Positions 1-6,063 of a stretch of 10,828 nt of DNA are shown in pieces. The position numbers and the translations under genes are program-made. The notes under the pieces are model-generated. The model had not been told where the DNA came from. It saw only the letters and a program-made list of their open reading frames with translations, and searched no databases. The number at the start of each line of letters is the position of its first letter. Positions within the stretch are counted from its first letter, which is position 1. This DNA comes from an uncultured Lachnospiraceae bacterium (GTDB taxonomy: Bacteria > Bacillota > Clostridia > Lachnospirales > Lachnospiraceae): NCBI GenBank assembly GCA_902796695.1, contig CADBQE010000161.1, positions 1 to 10,828 of the forward strand, in the 5' to 3' direction.

Positions 1-42
1 AACAAGCATGTATTTCTGGAACGGAAGGAGAAGACCCCATGA
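1..42 (+). CDS. C-terminal end of an upstream gene (partial), possibly rsmD
   Basis: Reading from base 1, 13 sense codons (NKHVFLERKEKTP) run to a TGA at 40-42 that overlaps the coaD start codon as ATGA. Such an overlap suggests translational coupling. In many Firmicutes the gene before coaD is rsmD (16S rRNA m2G966 methyltransferase), whose proteins often end in a short basic beta strand. The visible tail is compatible with that, but 13 residues cannot identify a family. The rsmD assignment is inference from gene order only. Confidence 0.45.
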   Translation, partial: NKHVFLERKEKTP

Positions 43-551
43 AAAACCCGTCCGAAAAAACAGTTCTGTACCCCGGAAGCTTTGACCCGCTGACGCTGGG
101 ACACCTGGACCTGATCCGCCGGGCGGCCCGGATTTTCGACCGGGTCTATGTGGGCGTGCTGGTGAATCCCCATAAAAAATCGTTGTTTTCCGTGGATGAG
201 CGTGTTATAATGATACACCGTATAACAAAGGACATTCCCCAGGTGGAAGTGGTCAGTTTCAGCGGTCTGCTGGTGGATTTCTGCCGGCAGCTGGGGATCA
301 GCCATATCCTGCGCGGCCTGCGCGACTCCGGCGATTTTGAGGCGGAGATCAAGGTGGCACAGGGCCTGACCGTACTGGAACCGGGCCTGGACACGGTGTT
401 TCTGGGAACGGATCTTCGTTATGCCTTCCTGAGCTCCAGCATGGTGCGGGAGGTGGCCGCCGGCGGCGGTGATGTCAGCGTTTTCCTTCCGGAAGGACTG
501 GCTCCCCTCGTAGCGGAAAAATACAGAGAATTATCGAAAGCAGATCAATAA
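39..551 (+). CDS. coaD: Phosphopantetheine adenylyltransferase (CoaD)
   Basis: CoaD transfers AMP from ATP to 4'-phosphopantetheine, the penultimate step of coenzyme A synthesis, in the cytosol. The 170-residue length is normal. The nucleotidyltransferase signature is clear: PGSFDP at 12-17, TLGH at 19-22, HKK at 45-47, LRGLR at 91-95 and SSSMVRE at 132-138. The ATG at 39 follows an AAGGAG ribosome site (25-30) by 8 bases and aligns with known N termini. The frame is open upstream to the window edge, but nothing before the ATG resembles the family. Two positions usually conserved in the pantetheine pocket differ: by alignment from memory, E. coli Tyr98 corresponds to Ala102 and Asn106 to Leu110. 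The gene overlaps its upstream neighbour and lies 31 bases before the coiled-coil gene, so the three are probably co-transcribed. A promoter-like sequence lies inside it at 183-211. Confidence 0.96.
   Translation: MKNPSEKTVLYPGSFDPLTLGHLDLIRRAARIFDRVYVGVLVNPHKKSLFSVDERVIMIHRITKDIPQVEVVSFSGLLVDFCRQLGISHILRGLRDSGDFEAEIKVAQGLTVLEPGLDTVFLGTDLRYAFLSSSMVREVAAGGGDVSVFLPEGLAPLVAEKYRELSKADQ
183..211 (+). promoter_or_regulatory. Candidate sigma-70-type promoter inside coaD
   Basis: TTGTTT (183-188) and a perfect TATAAT (206-211) are separated by exactly 17 bases, and TGT at 203-205 forms an extended -10 (TGN-TATAAT). The site lies in coaD codons 49-58. It would start an RNA near base 218, reading the rest of coaD and the coiled-coil gene. 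This is judged from sequence only; a chance match in coding DNA is possible. Confidence 0.45.
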
Positions 552-582
552 AGGCAAGGACCCGAGCCGGAGGAAAGATGTT

Positions 583-1197
583 ATGAGCAGAATCGAACAG
601 ATCATCAATGAGATGGAAGAGTACCTGGATGGCTGCAAATCGCAGACCTTCTCCAATAACAAGCGCATCGTTGTCGAAAAGGACGTGATCGACGACATGC
701 TCGTGGAGCTGCGGATGCGGACCCCCGAGGAAATCAAAAAATACCAGAAGATCATTGCCAACAAGGATGAGATTTTAACCGAAGCCCGCCGCCAGGCGGA
801 AGAAACGCTGGTGGAAGCCAAGCGCCTGAAAGAAGAAATGGTCAGCAACAGCGAGATCATGCGGACCGCGTACGCGGATGCCCGTCAGCTGATGGCGGAA
901 ACCGAAGAAAAGGCCCAGAACATGATCAACGACGCTACGGTGGAGGCCGATGAGATCCGCCAGAGCGCCATGAGCTACACCGACTCCCTGCTGTCCGGCC
1001 TTCAGGATTTCCTGAGCCATTCCATGGACAGCCTGCAGAGCCGCTTCAATTCCTTCTTCAACCAGATGCAGGCCAGCTACGACGTCGTGACCTCCAACCG
1101 CCGCGAACTGCAGAACCAGCAGGCCGGCGCCGCGGAAGAGCAGCCTGCCGAGGCGGCCGAGGATGCCGAACCGGAGCAGGCCGGGGAAGAAAACTGA
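583..1197 (+). CDS. Coiled-coil protein of the coaD-linked Lachnospiraceae family, function unknown
   Basis: This 204-residue soluble protein is strongly helical. Residues about 45-135 are a charged, heptad-like coiled coil (KDEILTEARRQAEETLVEAK and onward) resembling ATP synthase b/E-type stalk subunits or DivIVA-like proteins. Homologues are often labelled 'ATPase' or 'V-type ATPase subunit H', but I see no Walker A or B motif, so enzymatic activity is not supported. The N terminus (MSRIEQIINEMEEYLDGCKS) and the motif YDVVTSNRREL (166-176) recall the protein usually found after coaD in Lachnospiraceae. From about residue 179 the chain is a low-complexity Ala/Glu/Pro tail. The ATG at 583 follows GGAGGA (569-574) by 8 bases. 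The gene is followed directly by an intrinsic terminator. A structural or scaffold role is only a guess. Confidence 0.85.
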   Translation: MSRIEQIINEMEEYLDGCKSQTFSNNKRIVVEKDVIDDMLVELRMRTPEEIKKYQKIIANKDEILTEARRQAEETLVEAKRLKEEMVSNSEIMRTAYADARQLMAETEEKAQNMINDATVEADEIRQSAMSYTDSLLSGLQDFLSHSMDSLQSRFNSFFNQMQASYDVVTSNRRELQNQQAGAAEEQPAEAAEDAEPEQAGEEN

Positions 1198-1212
1198 CAC
1201 CGGAAGGAAATC

Positions 1213-1252
1213 GGACTGCGAAGAGGGACCTCCCTGTCCGCAGTCTCTTTTT
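1213..1252 (+). terminator. Rho-independent terminator after the coiled-coil gene
   Basis: GACTGCG (1214-1220) pairs with CGCAGTC (1239-1245). An inner stem AGGG/CCCT closes an ACCT loop, with a three-by-three internal loop between the two stems. A T-rich run TCTTTTT follows (1246-1252). It begins 16 bases after the stop codon of the coiled-coil gene. The T-run ends only 11 bases before the next start codon. Confidence 0.88.
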
Positions 1253-1263
1253 ATGGAGATTTT

Positions 1264-1851
1264 ATGAGATCATTTTTCGGCAATCCCTATGCCAAGGGGC
1301 AGTATGAATATCTGGAGGCGCGCAAACGCCAGCAGCTGCATATCGCACTGGTCTGCGCGTTCGTCGTGGCCGCGTTTGTGGGAGCGGGCCTGATCATTTA
1401 TCATTCCACCAAGAATATCCTGAGCGTTCCGGGCATCCTGATGGTCCTGCCCACCGCGAACTTCCTGGTGACCTATATCGCCCTGCTGAAGGGGAAGCCC
1501 CTGGATCCGGTGAAACGGGAACAGGCGAAAGCCTACGAAGAAAACGGACTGGCGCTGTTCCACCTGATGTATGTGGACGAGAAGGGAAAACGGCACTTTC
1601 TGGACCATGTGACGGTCTATCAGAACGCCGTGGTGGCCTACGCGCCTTCCGTGAAGGAAGCGGAACGCGTGGCGGTGGAATCCGACTGCATCCTGCGCCT
1701 GCGCAAAAAAGGCGTGAACCTGCGCCTGAAGATCTATACGGACTGGCAGGAATACTGGAACCGCCTGCTGGAGATCAACCGGGAGATCCCCGAAGAACAT
1801 GTCAGACTGGTGGAAAAGGCCCAGGAACTGCTGCTGGGCATGAGCCTGTAA
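1264..1851 (+). CDS. Two-helix membrane protein of unknown function
   Basis: I do not recognise a named family in this 195-residue protein. After a basic N terminus (ARKRQQ, 19-24), two hydrophobic segments at about 25-46 and 53-75 are probably membrane helices separated by a short turn. The remaining 120 residues are hydrophilic, mixed alpha/beta in character and presumably cytosolic, with many Lys, Arg and Glu. There is no signal-peptidase site, cysteine pair or obvious catalytic motif. The ATG at 1264 follows GGAGA (1255-1259) closely. The ribosome site lies immediately behind the T-run of the preceding terminator. The stop codon is 15 bases before the pseudouridine synthase start, so the gene probably heads the long operon to 7746. 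Similar hypothetical proteins occur in Clostridia, but their role is unknown to me. Confidence 0.8.
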   Translation: MRSFFGNPYAKGQYEYLEARKRQQLHIALVCAFVVAAFVGAGLIIYHSTKNILSVPGILMVLPTANFLVTYIALLKGKPLDPVKREQAKAYEENGLALFHLMYVDEKGKRHFLDHVTVYQNAVVAYAPSVKEAERVAVESDCILRLRKKGVNLRLKIYTDWQEYWNRLLEINREIPEEHVRLVEKAQELLLGMSL

Positions 1852-1866
1852 AGAACGGAGAACGGT

Positions 1867-2925
1867 TTGCGCAATCTGCCCATCGGTCCCCTGGATGCGG
1901 GACAGCGTCTGGACAAATATTTATCACGGGTTTTCAGGGAAGCTGACAAAGGCTTCCTTTATCGCATGCTCCGGAAAAAGAATATTACCCTGAACGGGAA
2001 GAAAGCCGAAGGCGGCGAAAGACTGGCCGAGGGCGATACCGTGACGGTATTCTTTTCCGAGGAGACCTTCGCAAAGATGCGGGGAGGATCCGAAGCCGGA
2101 ACCGCGCGGGAGACCGCTCCCGCAGCCCGGCCAGCGGCAGGCGGACAGATGCCGCCGCTCTCCGTGATCTTTGAGAACGAACATATCCTGATCGTCAATA
2201 AGCCGGCGGGACTGCTGACGCAGAAAGCGGCGGCGGGCGATGATTCGCTGACGGACCGCATAGCGGCTTACGCGGCGGCGCGGGGCGGCCCGGCTTCGGC
2301 CGGATTTACGCCGGCGGCGGCTAACCGCCTGGACCGCAATACCAGCGGGCTGGTGCTGGCCGGCAAGACGCTGCCGGGGCAGCAGCTGCTGTCTTTTCTG
2401 CTGCGGAACCGGATGACGGAAAAATACTACGCCTGCCTGGCCCGGGGACGGGTCGAAGCGCCGTTTACTTCCGTGCTGTACTGGCGCAAAGACGAGGAAG
2501 AAAACCGGGCGCTCATTTCGGAAAAGCCGCAGGAAGGCGCGCGCCCCATTATTCTGAAGGCGGAGCCGGCCGCACATCTTCAGGGCGGGACCGACCTGCT
2601 GCGGGTGCAGCTGATCAGCGGCAAAAGCCATCAGATCCGCGCGCAGCTGGCGTGGCTGGGTCATCCGATCCTGGGGGACGGCAAATACGGCGATCCGGCT
2701 TTTACGCGGGAGATCTCGCACCGGACGGGCCTCGATCTGCGGCTCCAGCTGCTGCACAGCCGCACGGTCGTCTTCCCGTCTCCCGAAAGAACGGAAACAG
2801 CGGAACCGGTGTCGGAAACCGCCCGCGCGCTCTGGCGGGAACTGGGCGGCCGCTCGTTTACGGCGCCGTATCCGGTCTATTTCCGGCGGGTCCTGGAGGC
2901 CCTGGGAGGCAGCGATGGCGACTAA
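1867..2925 (+). CDS. RluA-family pseudouridine synthase with S4 domain
   Basis: The enzyme isomerises uridine to pseudouridine in RNA, probably 23S rRNA as for RluC/RluD relatives; the target base cannot be read from sequence. Residues 1-60 form an S4 RNA-binding domain (AGQRLDKYLSRV, 11-22). The catalytic domain follows from about residue 100, with NRLDRNTSG at 153-161 (Asp156 is the nucleophile) and the conserved SGKSHQIRAQL...GHPILGDGKYG (251-275). The length of 352 residues is slightly above the usual 300-330, owing partly to an Ala-rich linker at 72-95. The start is TTG at 1867: GGAG (1857-1860) lies 6 bases upstream, and the first ATG would remove much of the S4 domain. The end overlaps recU by 11 bases, suggesting coupled translation. 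Confidence 0.93.
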   Translation: MRNLPIGPLDAGQRLDKYLSRVFREADKGFLYRMLRKKNITLNGKKAEGGERLAEGDTVTVFFSEETFAKMRGGSEAGTARETAPAARPAAGGQMPPLSVIFENEHILIVNKPAGLLTQKAAAGDDSLTDRIAAYAAARGGPASAGFTPAAANRLDRNTSGLVLAGKTLPGQQLLSFLLRNRMTEKYYACLARGRVEAPFTSVLYWRKDEEENRALISEKPQEGARPIILKAEPAAHLQGGTDLLRVQLISGKSHQIRAQLAWLGHPILGDGKYGDPAFTREISHRTGLDLRLQLLHSRTVVFPSPERTETAEPVSETARALWRELGGRSFTAPYPVYFRRVLEALGGSDGD

Positions 2926-3442
2926 TCACGGACTGCGCGGCTCCACGCTGGAGGCGATGGTCAATCTGACCATCGAACGGTACCGGGAAGACGGCCTGGC
3001 GGTGATCCAGAAGATCCCGACCCCGATCACCCCGATCACCATTGACAAGGAGACCCGCCATATTACCCTGGCTTACTTTGACGCGAAAAGCACCGTGGAC
3101 TATATCGGCGCGGTGCAGGGCATTCCGGTCTGTTTTGACGCCAAGGAGTGCCGGAGCGACACGTTCCCGCTCCAGAACATCCATGACCATCAGTACCGCT
3201 TCATGCGGGATTACGAAGCGCAGGACGGCATTTCCTTCCTGATCCTGTTCTTTACGGAGCGGGATGAACTGATCTATCTGCCCTTCCGCGACCTGAAGCA
3301 CTTCTGGGAGCGCGCGGAGCGGGGCGGCCGCAAAAGCTTTCTGTATGCGGAGCTGGACAAGGACTATGTGATCCGGGAAGGCGCCGGCACGCCGGTGCAT
3401 TTCCTGCCGCTGCTGCAGCGGGATCTGAACGAAAGAGACTAG
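2915..3442 (+). CDS. recU: Holliday junction resolvase RecU
   Basis: RecU cleaves four-way DNA junctions in recombination and repair and is the Firmicutes counterpart of RuvC. This 175-residue protein aligns with Bacillus RecU: the stalk motif KIPTPI (33-38), the nuclease core STVDY (59-63) with Asp62, FDAK (74-77) with Asp75 and Lys77, FPLQNIHDHQ (84-93), and FWERAERGGRKSF near 130-143. Asp75 sits where B. subtilis has Glu101; I believe Asp is usual in clostridial homologues. The N-terminal extension of about 30 residues present in B. subtilis is absent. The ATG at 2915 is preceded by GGGAGG (2904-2909) and overlaps the pseudouridine synthase stop. In Bacillus recU sits with the penicillin-binding protein gene ponA; here that partner is missing. 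Family assignment is firm; activity is inferred. Confidence 0.92.
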   Translation: MATNHGLRGSTLEAMVNLTIERYREDGLAVIQKIPTPITPITIDKETRHITLAYFDAKSTVDYIGAVQGIPVCFDAKECRSDTFPLQNIHDHQYRFMRDYEAQDGISFLILFFTERDELIYLPFRDLKHFWERAERGGRKSFLYAELDKDYVIREGAGTPVHFLPLLQRDLNERD

Positions 3443-3462
3443 GCGCGGGGATTCCCGCCGCC
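3442..3462 (+). other. GC-rich hairpin between recU and the radical SAM gene
   Basis: GGCG (3442-3445) and CGGG (3446-3449) pair with CCCG (3454-3457) and CGCC (3459-3462), with one bulged C at 3458 and a GATT loop. The hairpin starts on the last base of the recU stop codon and ends 7 bases before the first possible ATG. No T-run follows, so it is not a terminator. It could affect translation or mRNA processing. Confidence 0.6.
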
Positions 3463-3469
3463 TGCAGAA

Positions 3470-5362
3470 ATGGAACCTGATATGCGAAAACTGGCTTTAT
3501 CGGAAGAAATCCTGAATACCGTGGAAAAACCGGCCCGCTACGTGGGCGGGGAACTGAACGCGGTCATGAAGGACCGGGACCGCGTGGATCTGCGCTTTGC
3601 GTTCTGCTTCCCGGATGTGTATGACATCGGCATGGGCAATCTGGGCCTGCAGATCCTGTATGATATGTTCAACCGCCGGCCGGATGTCTGGTGCGAGCGG
3701 GTCTATTCCCCCTGGCCGGACCTGGACCGGATCATGCGGGAAAAGAAGATCCCGCTGTTCGCGCTGGAATCCCAGGATCCGGTGAAGGATTTTGATTTTC
3801 TGGGCATCACGCTGCAGTACGAGATGTGCTACACCAACGTGCTGCAGGTGCTGGACCTGTCCGGCATCCCGCTCTCGGCGGCGGAGCGGACGGAGGCGGA
3901 CCCGATCGTGATCGGCGGCGGCCCCTGCACGTATAATCCGGAGCCGATCGCGGAGTTCTTCGACCTGTTTTATATCGGTGAAGGCGAGGTCGTTTACGAC
4001 AGCCTGTTCGACCTGTATATCCGGATGAAAAAGGAAGGCGCTTCCCGCCGGGACTTCCTGCGCGCGGCGGCCGGGATCGAGGGGATCTACGTCCCGTCCC
4101 TGTATGAGCCGTCCTATCATGAGGACGGAACGCTGGCGGATTTTAAGCCGCTGGTTCCGGAGGCGCCCGCGAGCGTCAGAAGGGTCCTGGTCAAAGAATT
4201 AAGCGGCGCGGCTTATCCGGAAAATCCCATTGTCCCGTTCGTGCGGCCGGTGCAGGACCGCGTGACGCTGGAGATCATGCGGGGCTGCATCCGCGGCTGC
4301 CGCTTCTGCCAGGCGGGGATGGTATACCGCCCCGTGCGGGAAAGAAAACTCGAGCATCTGATGGAGATCGCGGACCGCGCCCTGAAGAACAGCGGCTATG
4401 ACGAGATCTCGCTCAGCTCGCTGAGCTCCAGTGATTACAGTAAAATTGCACCGCTTGTGACCGGGTTAATGGAGAGATGCTCGCAGGATCATATAAACAT
4501 TTCCCTTCCGTCCCTGCGCATCGATTCATTCTCGCTGGATGTGATGAGCAAGGTGCAGGATGTGAAGAAGAGCAGTCTCACGTTCGCACCGGAGGCCGGC
4601 ACGCAGCGCCTGCGGAACGTGATCAACAAGGGACTGACGGAAGAAGATATCATGCGCGGCGCGGCCATGGCCTTCCACGGCGGCTGGACCAAGGTGAAGT
4701 TTTACTTCATGATCGGCCTGCCCACGGAAACGGAGGAGGACCGCCAGGGCATTCCCGCACTCTGCCAGCGCGCGGCCACGCTGTTTTTTGACGAGATCCC
4801 GAAGGAGGAACGCCGCGGCAAGATCCAGATCACGGCCAGCTCCGCCTTTTTTGTCCCCAAGCCGTTTACGCCCTTCCAGTGGGCTAAGATGGAGAAGCGC
4901 GAGGAATATCTGGAACGGGCCCACCGCGTCAAGGACGGCTTCCGCCGCCAGGTCAATGCCCGCTCGCTGCATTACGAATATCACGATGCGGACGTGACCG
5001 TGCTGGAAGGCGTATTCGCCCGCGGCGACCGGAAGGTCAGCCGGGTGATCCGGCGTGCCTACGAGCTGGGCTGCCTGTTTGACGCATGGACCGAACGCTA
5101 CGATGACAATAAATGGCAGCAGGCCTTCCGCGAATGCGGCGTGGATCCGGACTTTTATACGCTGCGCGAGCGGCCGGCCGATGAACTGTTCCCCTGGGAT
5201 TTCATCGATATCGGCGTCACCAAGACCTTCCTGCGCCGCGAATGGGACCGCGCCATGGAAGGCGTCGTGACCCCGAACTGCCGGGAGCAGTGTAACGGCT
5301 GCGGCGTCGGCCGGTACCGCTGCGGCATCTGCCCGACGGCGGAAAAGGAGGAACAGTCATGA
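3470..5362 (+). CDS. B12-binding-type radical SAM protein (TIGR03960 family)
   Basis: The 630-residue protein belongs to a widespread clostridial family of unknown substrate. The N-terminal 250 residues match its cobalamin-binding-like region (FPDVYDIGMGNLGLQ 47-61; IGGGPCTYNPEPI 148-160; YIGEGE 168-173). The radical SAM core carries RGCIRGCRFC (271-280) with Cys273, Cys277 and Cys280, which would bind a [4Fe-4S] cluster that cleaves S-adenosylmethionine. ISLPSLRIDSFS (344-355) and LTFAPEAGTQR (370-380) are typical of the family. A second cysteine group (604, 608, 611, 618, 621) lies at the C terminus. No DxHxxG motif is visible, so any cobalamin would bind His-off. The start is uncertain: neither ATG 3470 nor ATG 3482 (giving MRKLALSEEIL, the more usual family N terminus) has a good ribosome site. 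The gene overlaps the DUF2344 gene by 4 bases; the two are probably functional partners, as they are usually adjacent or fused. Confidence 0.93.
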   Translation: MEPDMRKLALSEEILNTVEKPARYVGGELNAVMKDRDRVDLRFAFCFPDVYDIGMGNLGLQILYDMFNRRPDVWCERVYSPWPDLDRIMREKKIPLFALESQDPVKDFDFLGITLQYEMCYTNVLQVLDLSGIPLSAAERTEADPIVIGGGPCTYNPEPIAEFFDLFYIGEGEVVYDSLFDLYIRMKKEGASRRDFLRAAAGIEGIYVPSLYEPSYHEDGTLADFKPLVPEAPASVRRVLVKELSGAAYPENPIVPFVRPVQDRVTLEIMRGCIRGCRFCQAGMVYRPVRERKLEHLMEIADRALKNSGYDEISLSSLSSSDYSKIAPLVTGLMERCSQDHINISLPSLRIDSFSLDVMSKVQDVKKSSLTFAPEAGTQRLRNVINKGLTEEDIMRGAAMAFHGGWTKVKFYFMIGLPTETEEDRQGIPALCQRAATLFFDEIPKEERRGKIQITASSAFFVPKPFTPFQWAKMEKREEYLERAHRVKDGFRRQVNARSLHYEYHDADVTVLEGVFARGDRKVSRVIRRAYELGCLFDAWTERYDDNKWQQAFRECGVDPDFYTLRERPADELFPWDFIDIGVTKTFLRREWDRAMEGVVTPNCREQCNGCGVGRYRCGICPTAEKEEQS

Positions 5363-6063
5363 TCATCCGGGTGAAATTCGGCAAAGAAGGCGCGCTGCGC
5401 TTTATCGGCCATCTGGATGTGCTGCGGACCTTCCAGAAGATATTCCGGCGGGCCGGGATCCCGATGGCTTATTCTCAGGGCTTTTCGCCCCACCCCTTAA
5501 TGAGTTTTGCGCTGCCCCTGGGCCTGGGGCTCTCTTCGGAGGGTGAGTATCTGGACGCGGAGATCGAAGAGACCGATCCCGCGCAGCTTCTGCCCCGGCT
5601 GCGGGCCGCCACCTCCGCCGATCTGCCCGTCTATGCGGTGCGGATCCTGCCCGACGGCACCGGCAACGCCATGGCCAGCGTGGGACGCGCGTCCTACCGG
5701 CTGGAGATCCGCCCCGAATGGGCAGACATGCTGCGCCGCGGAGCGGAGCGGCTGCTGGCGCGGGAGAGCATCCCGATCGAAAAAGAAACCAAGACCCGGA
5801 CCGTCGAGATGGACCTGAGGCCGTGCCTGTACGAAATGAAGATCCTTCCCGCTCCGGCGAAAAGCGAAGGAGGGGAAAAGCCGGCCCTTTATCTGGAGAT
5901 CGCGGCCGGCAGCAAGGCCAACGTGAAGCCGGAACTTGTGTGGACGGAGCTGCTCCGGGCGGCCGGAGGACCGGAAGACTTAAAGCCGTGCGCCGTGCGC
6001 CGGCTGGATCTGATGCGGGAAGACGGCACTTCCCTGGGAACTGCCGGCACGGAGGCGCAATAA
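5359..6063 (+). CDS. DUF2344 / TIGR03936 radical SAM-associated protein
   Basis: This 234-residue protein is the standard companion of TIGR03960 radical SAM proteins and is fused to them in some genomes. Diagnostic motifs are RFIGHLD (14-20), YSQGFSPHP (38-46), MSFALPLGLG (48-57), GEYLD (62-66) and the basic stretch KETKTRTVEMD (142-152). No cysteine cluster or catalytic motif is apparent, so it may be a substrate-binding or scaffold subunit; this is inference. The ATG at 5359 follows GGAGG (5347-5351) by 7 bases and overlaps the preceding stop in ATGA form, which indicates tight translational coupling. The stop overlaps the RNase G start (TAATG). The pair's association with RNase G and ribosomal-protein genes in other Clostridia suggests a role in RNA or ribosome maturation, but that is not proven. 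Confidence 0.92.
   Translation: MIIRVKFGKEGALRFIGHLDVLRTFQKIFRRAGIPMAYSQGFSPHPLMSFALPLGLGLSSEGEYLDAEIEETDPAQLLPRLRAATSADLPVYAVRILPDGTGNAMASVGRASYRLEIRPEWADMLRRGAERLLARESIPIEKETKTRTVEMDLRPCLYEMKILPAPAKSEGGEKPALYLEIAAGSKANVKPELVWTELLRAAGGPEDLKPCAVRRLDLMREDGTSLGTAGTEAQ

Noticed and set aside
583..1197. ATPase label for the coiled-coil protein
   Set aside because: No Walker A or B motif is present; the label seems to derive from similarity to stalk-like coiled coils.
1924..2757. 277-residue open frame on the - strand opposite the pseudouridine synthase
   Set aside because: It is a shadow frame rich in Arg, Gln and Pro with no family resemblance; the + strand gene has all catalytic motifs.
4441..4497. 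TAAAAT and TATAAA boxes in a less GC-rich patch of the radical SAM gene
   Set aside because: Neither has a -35 match at 16-18 bases. The patch also contains TTA and ATA codons but encodes conserved family sequence.
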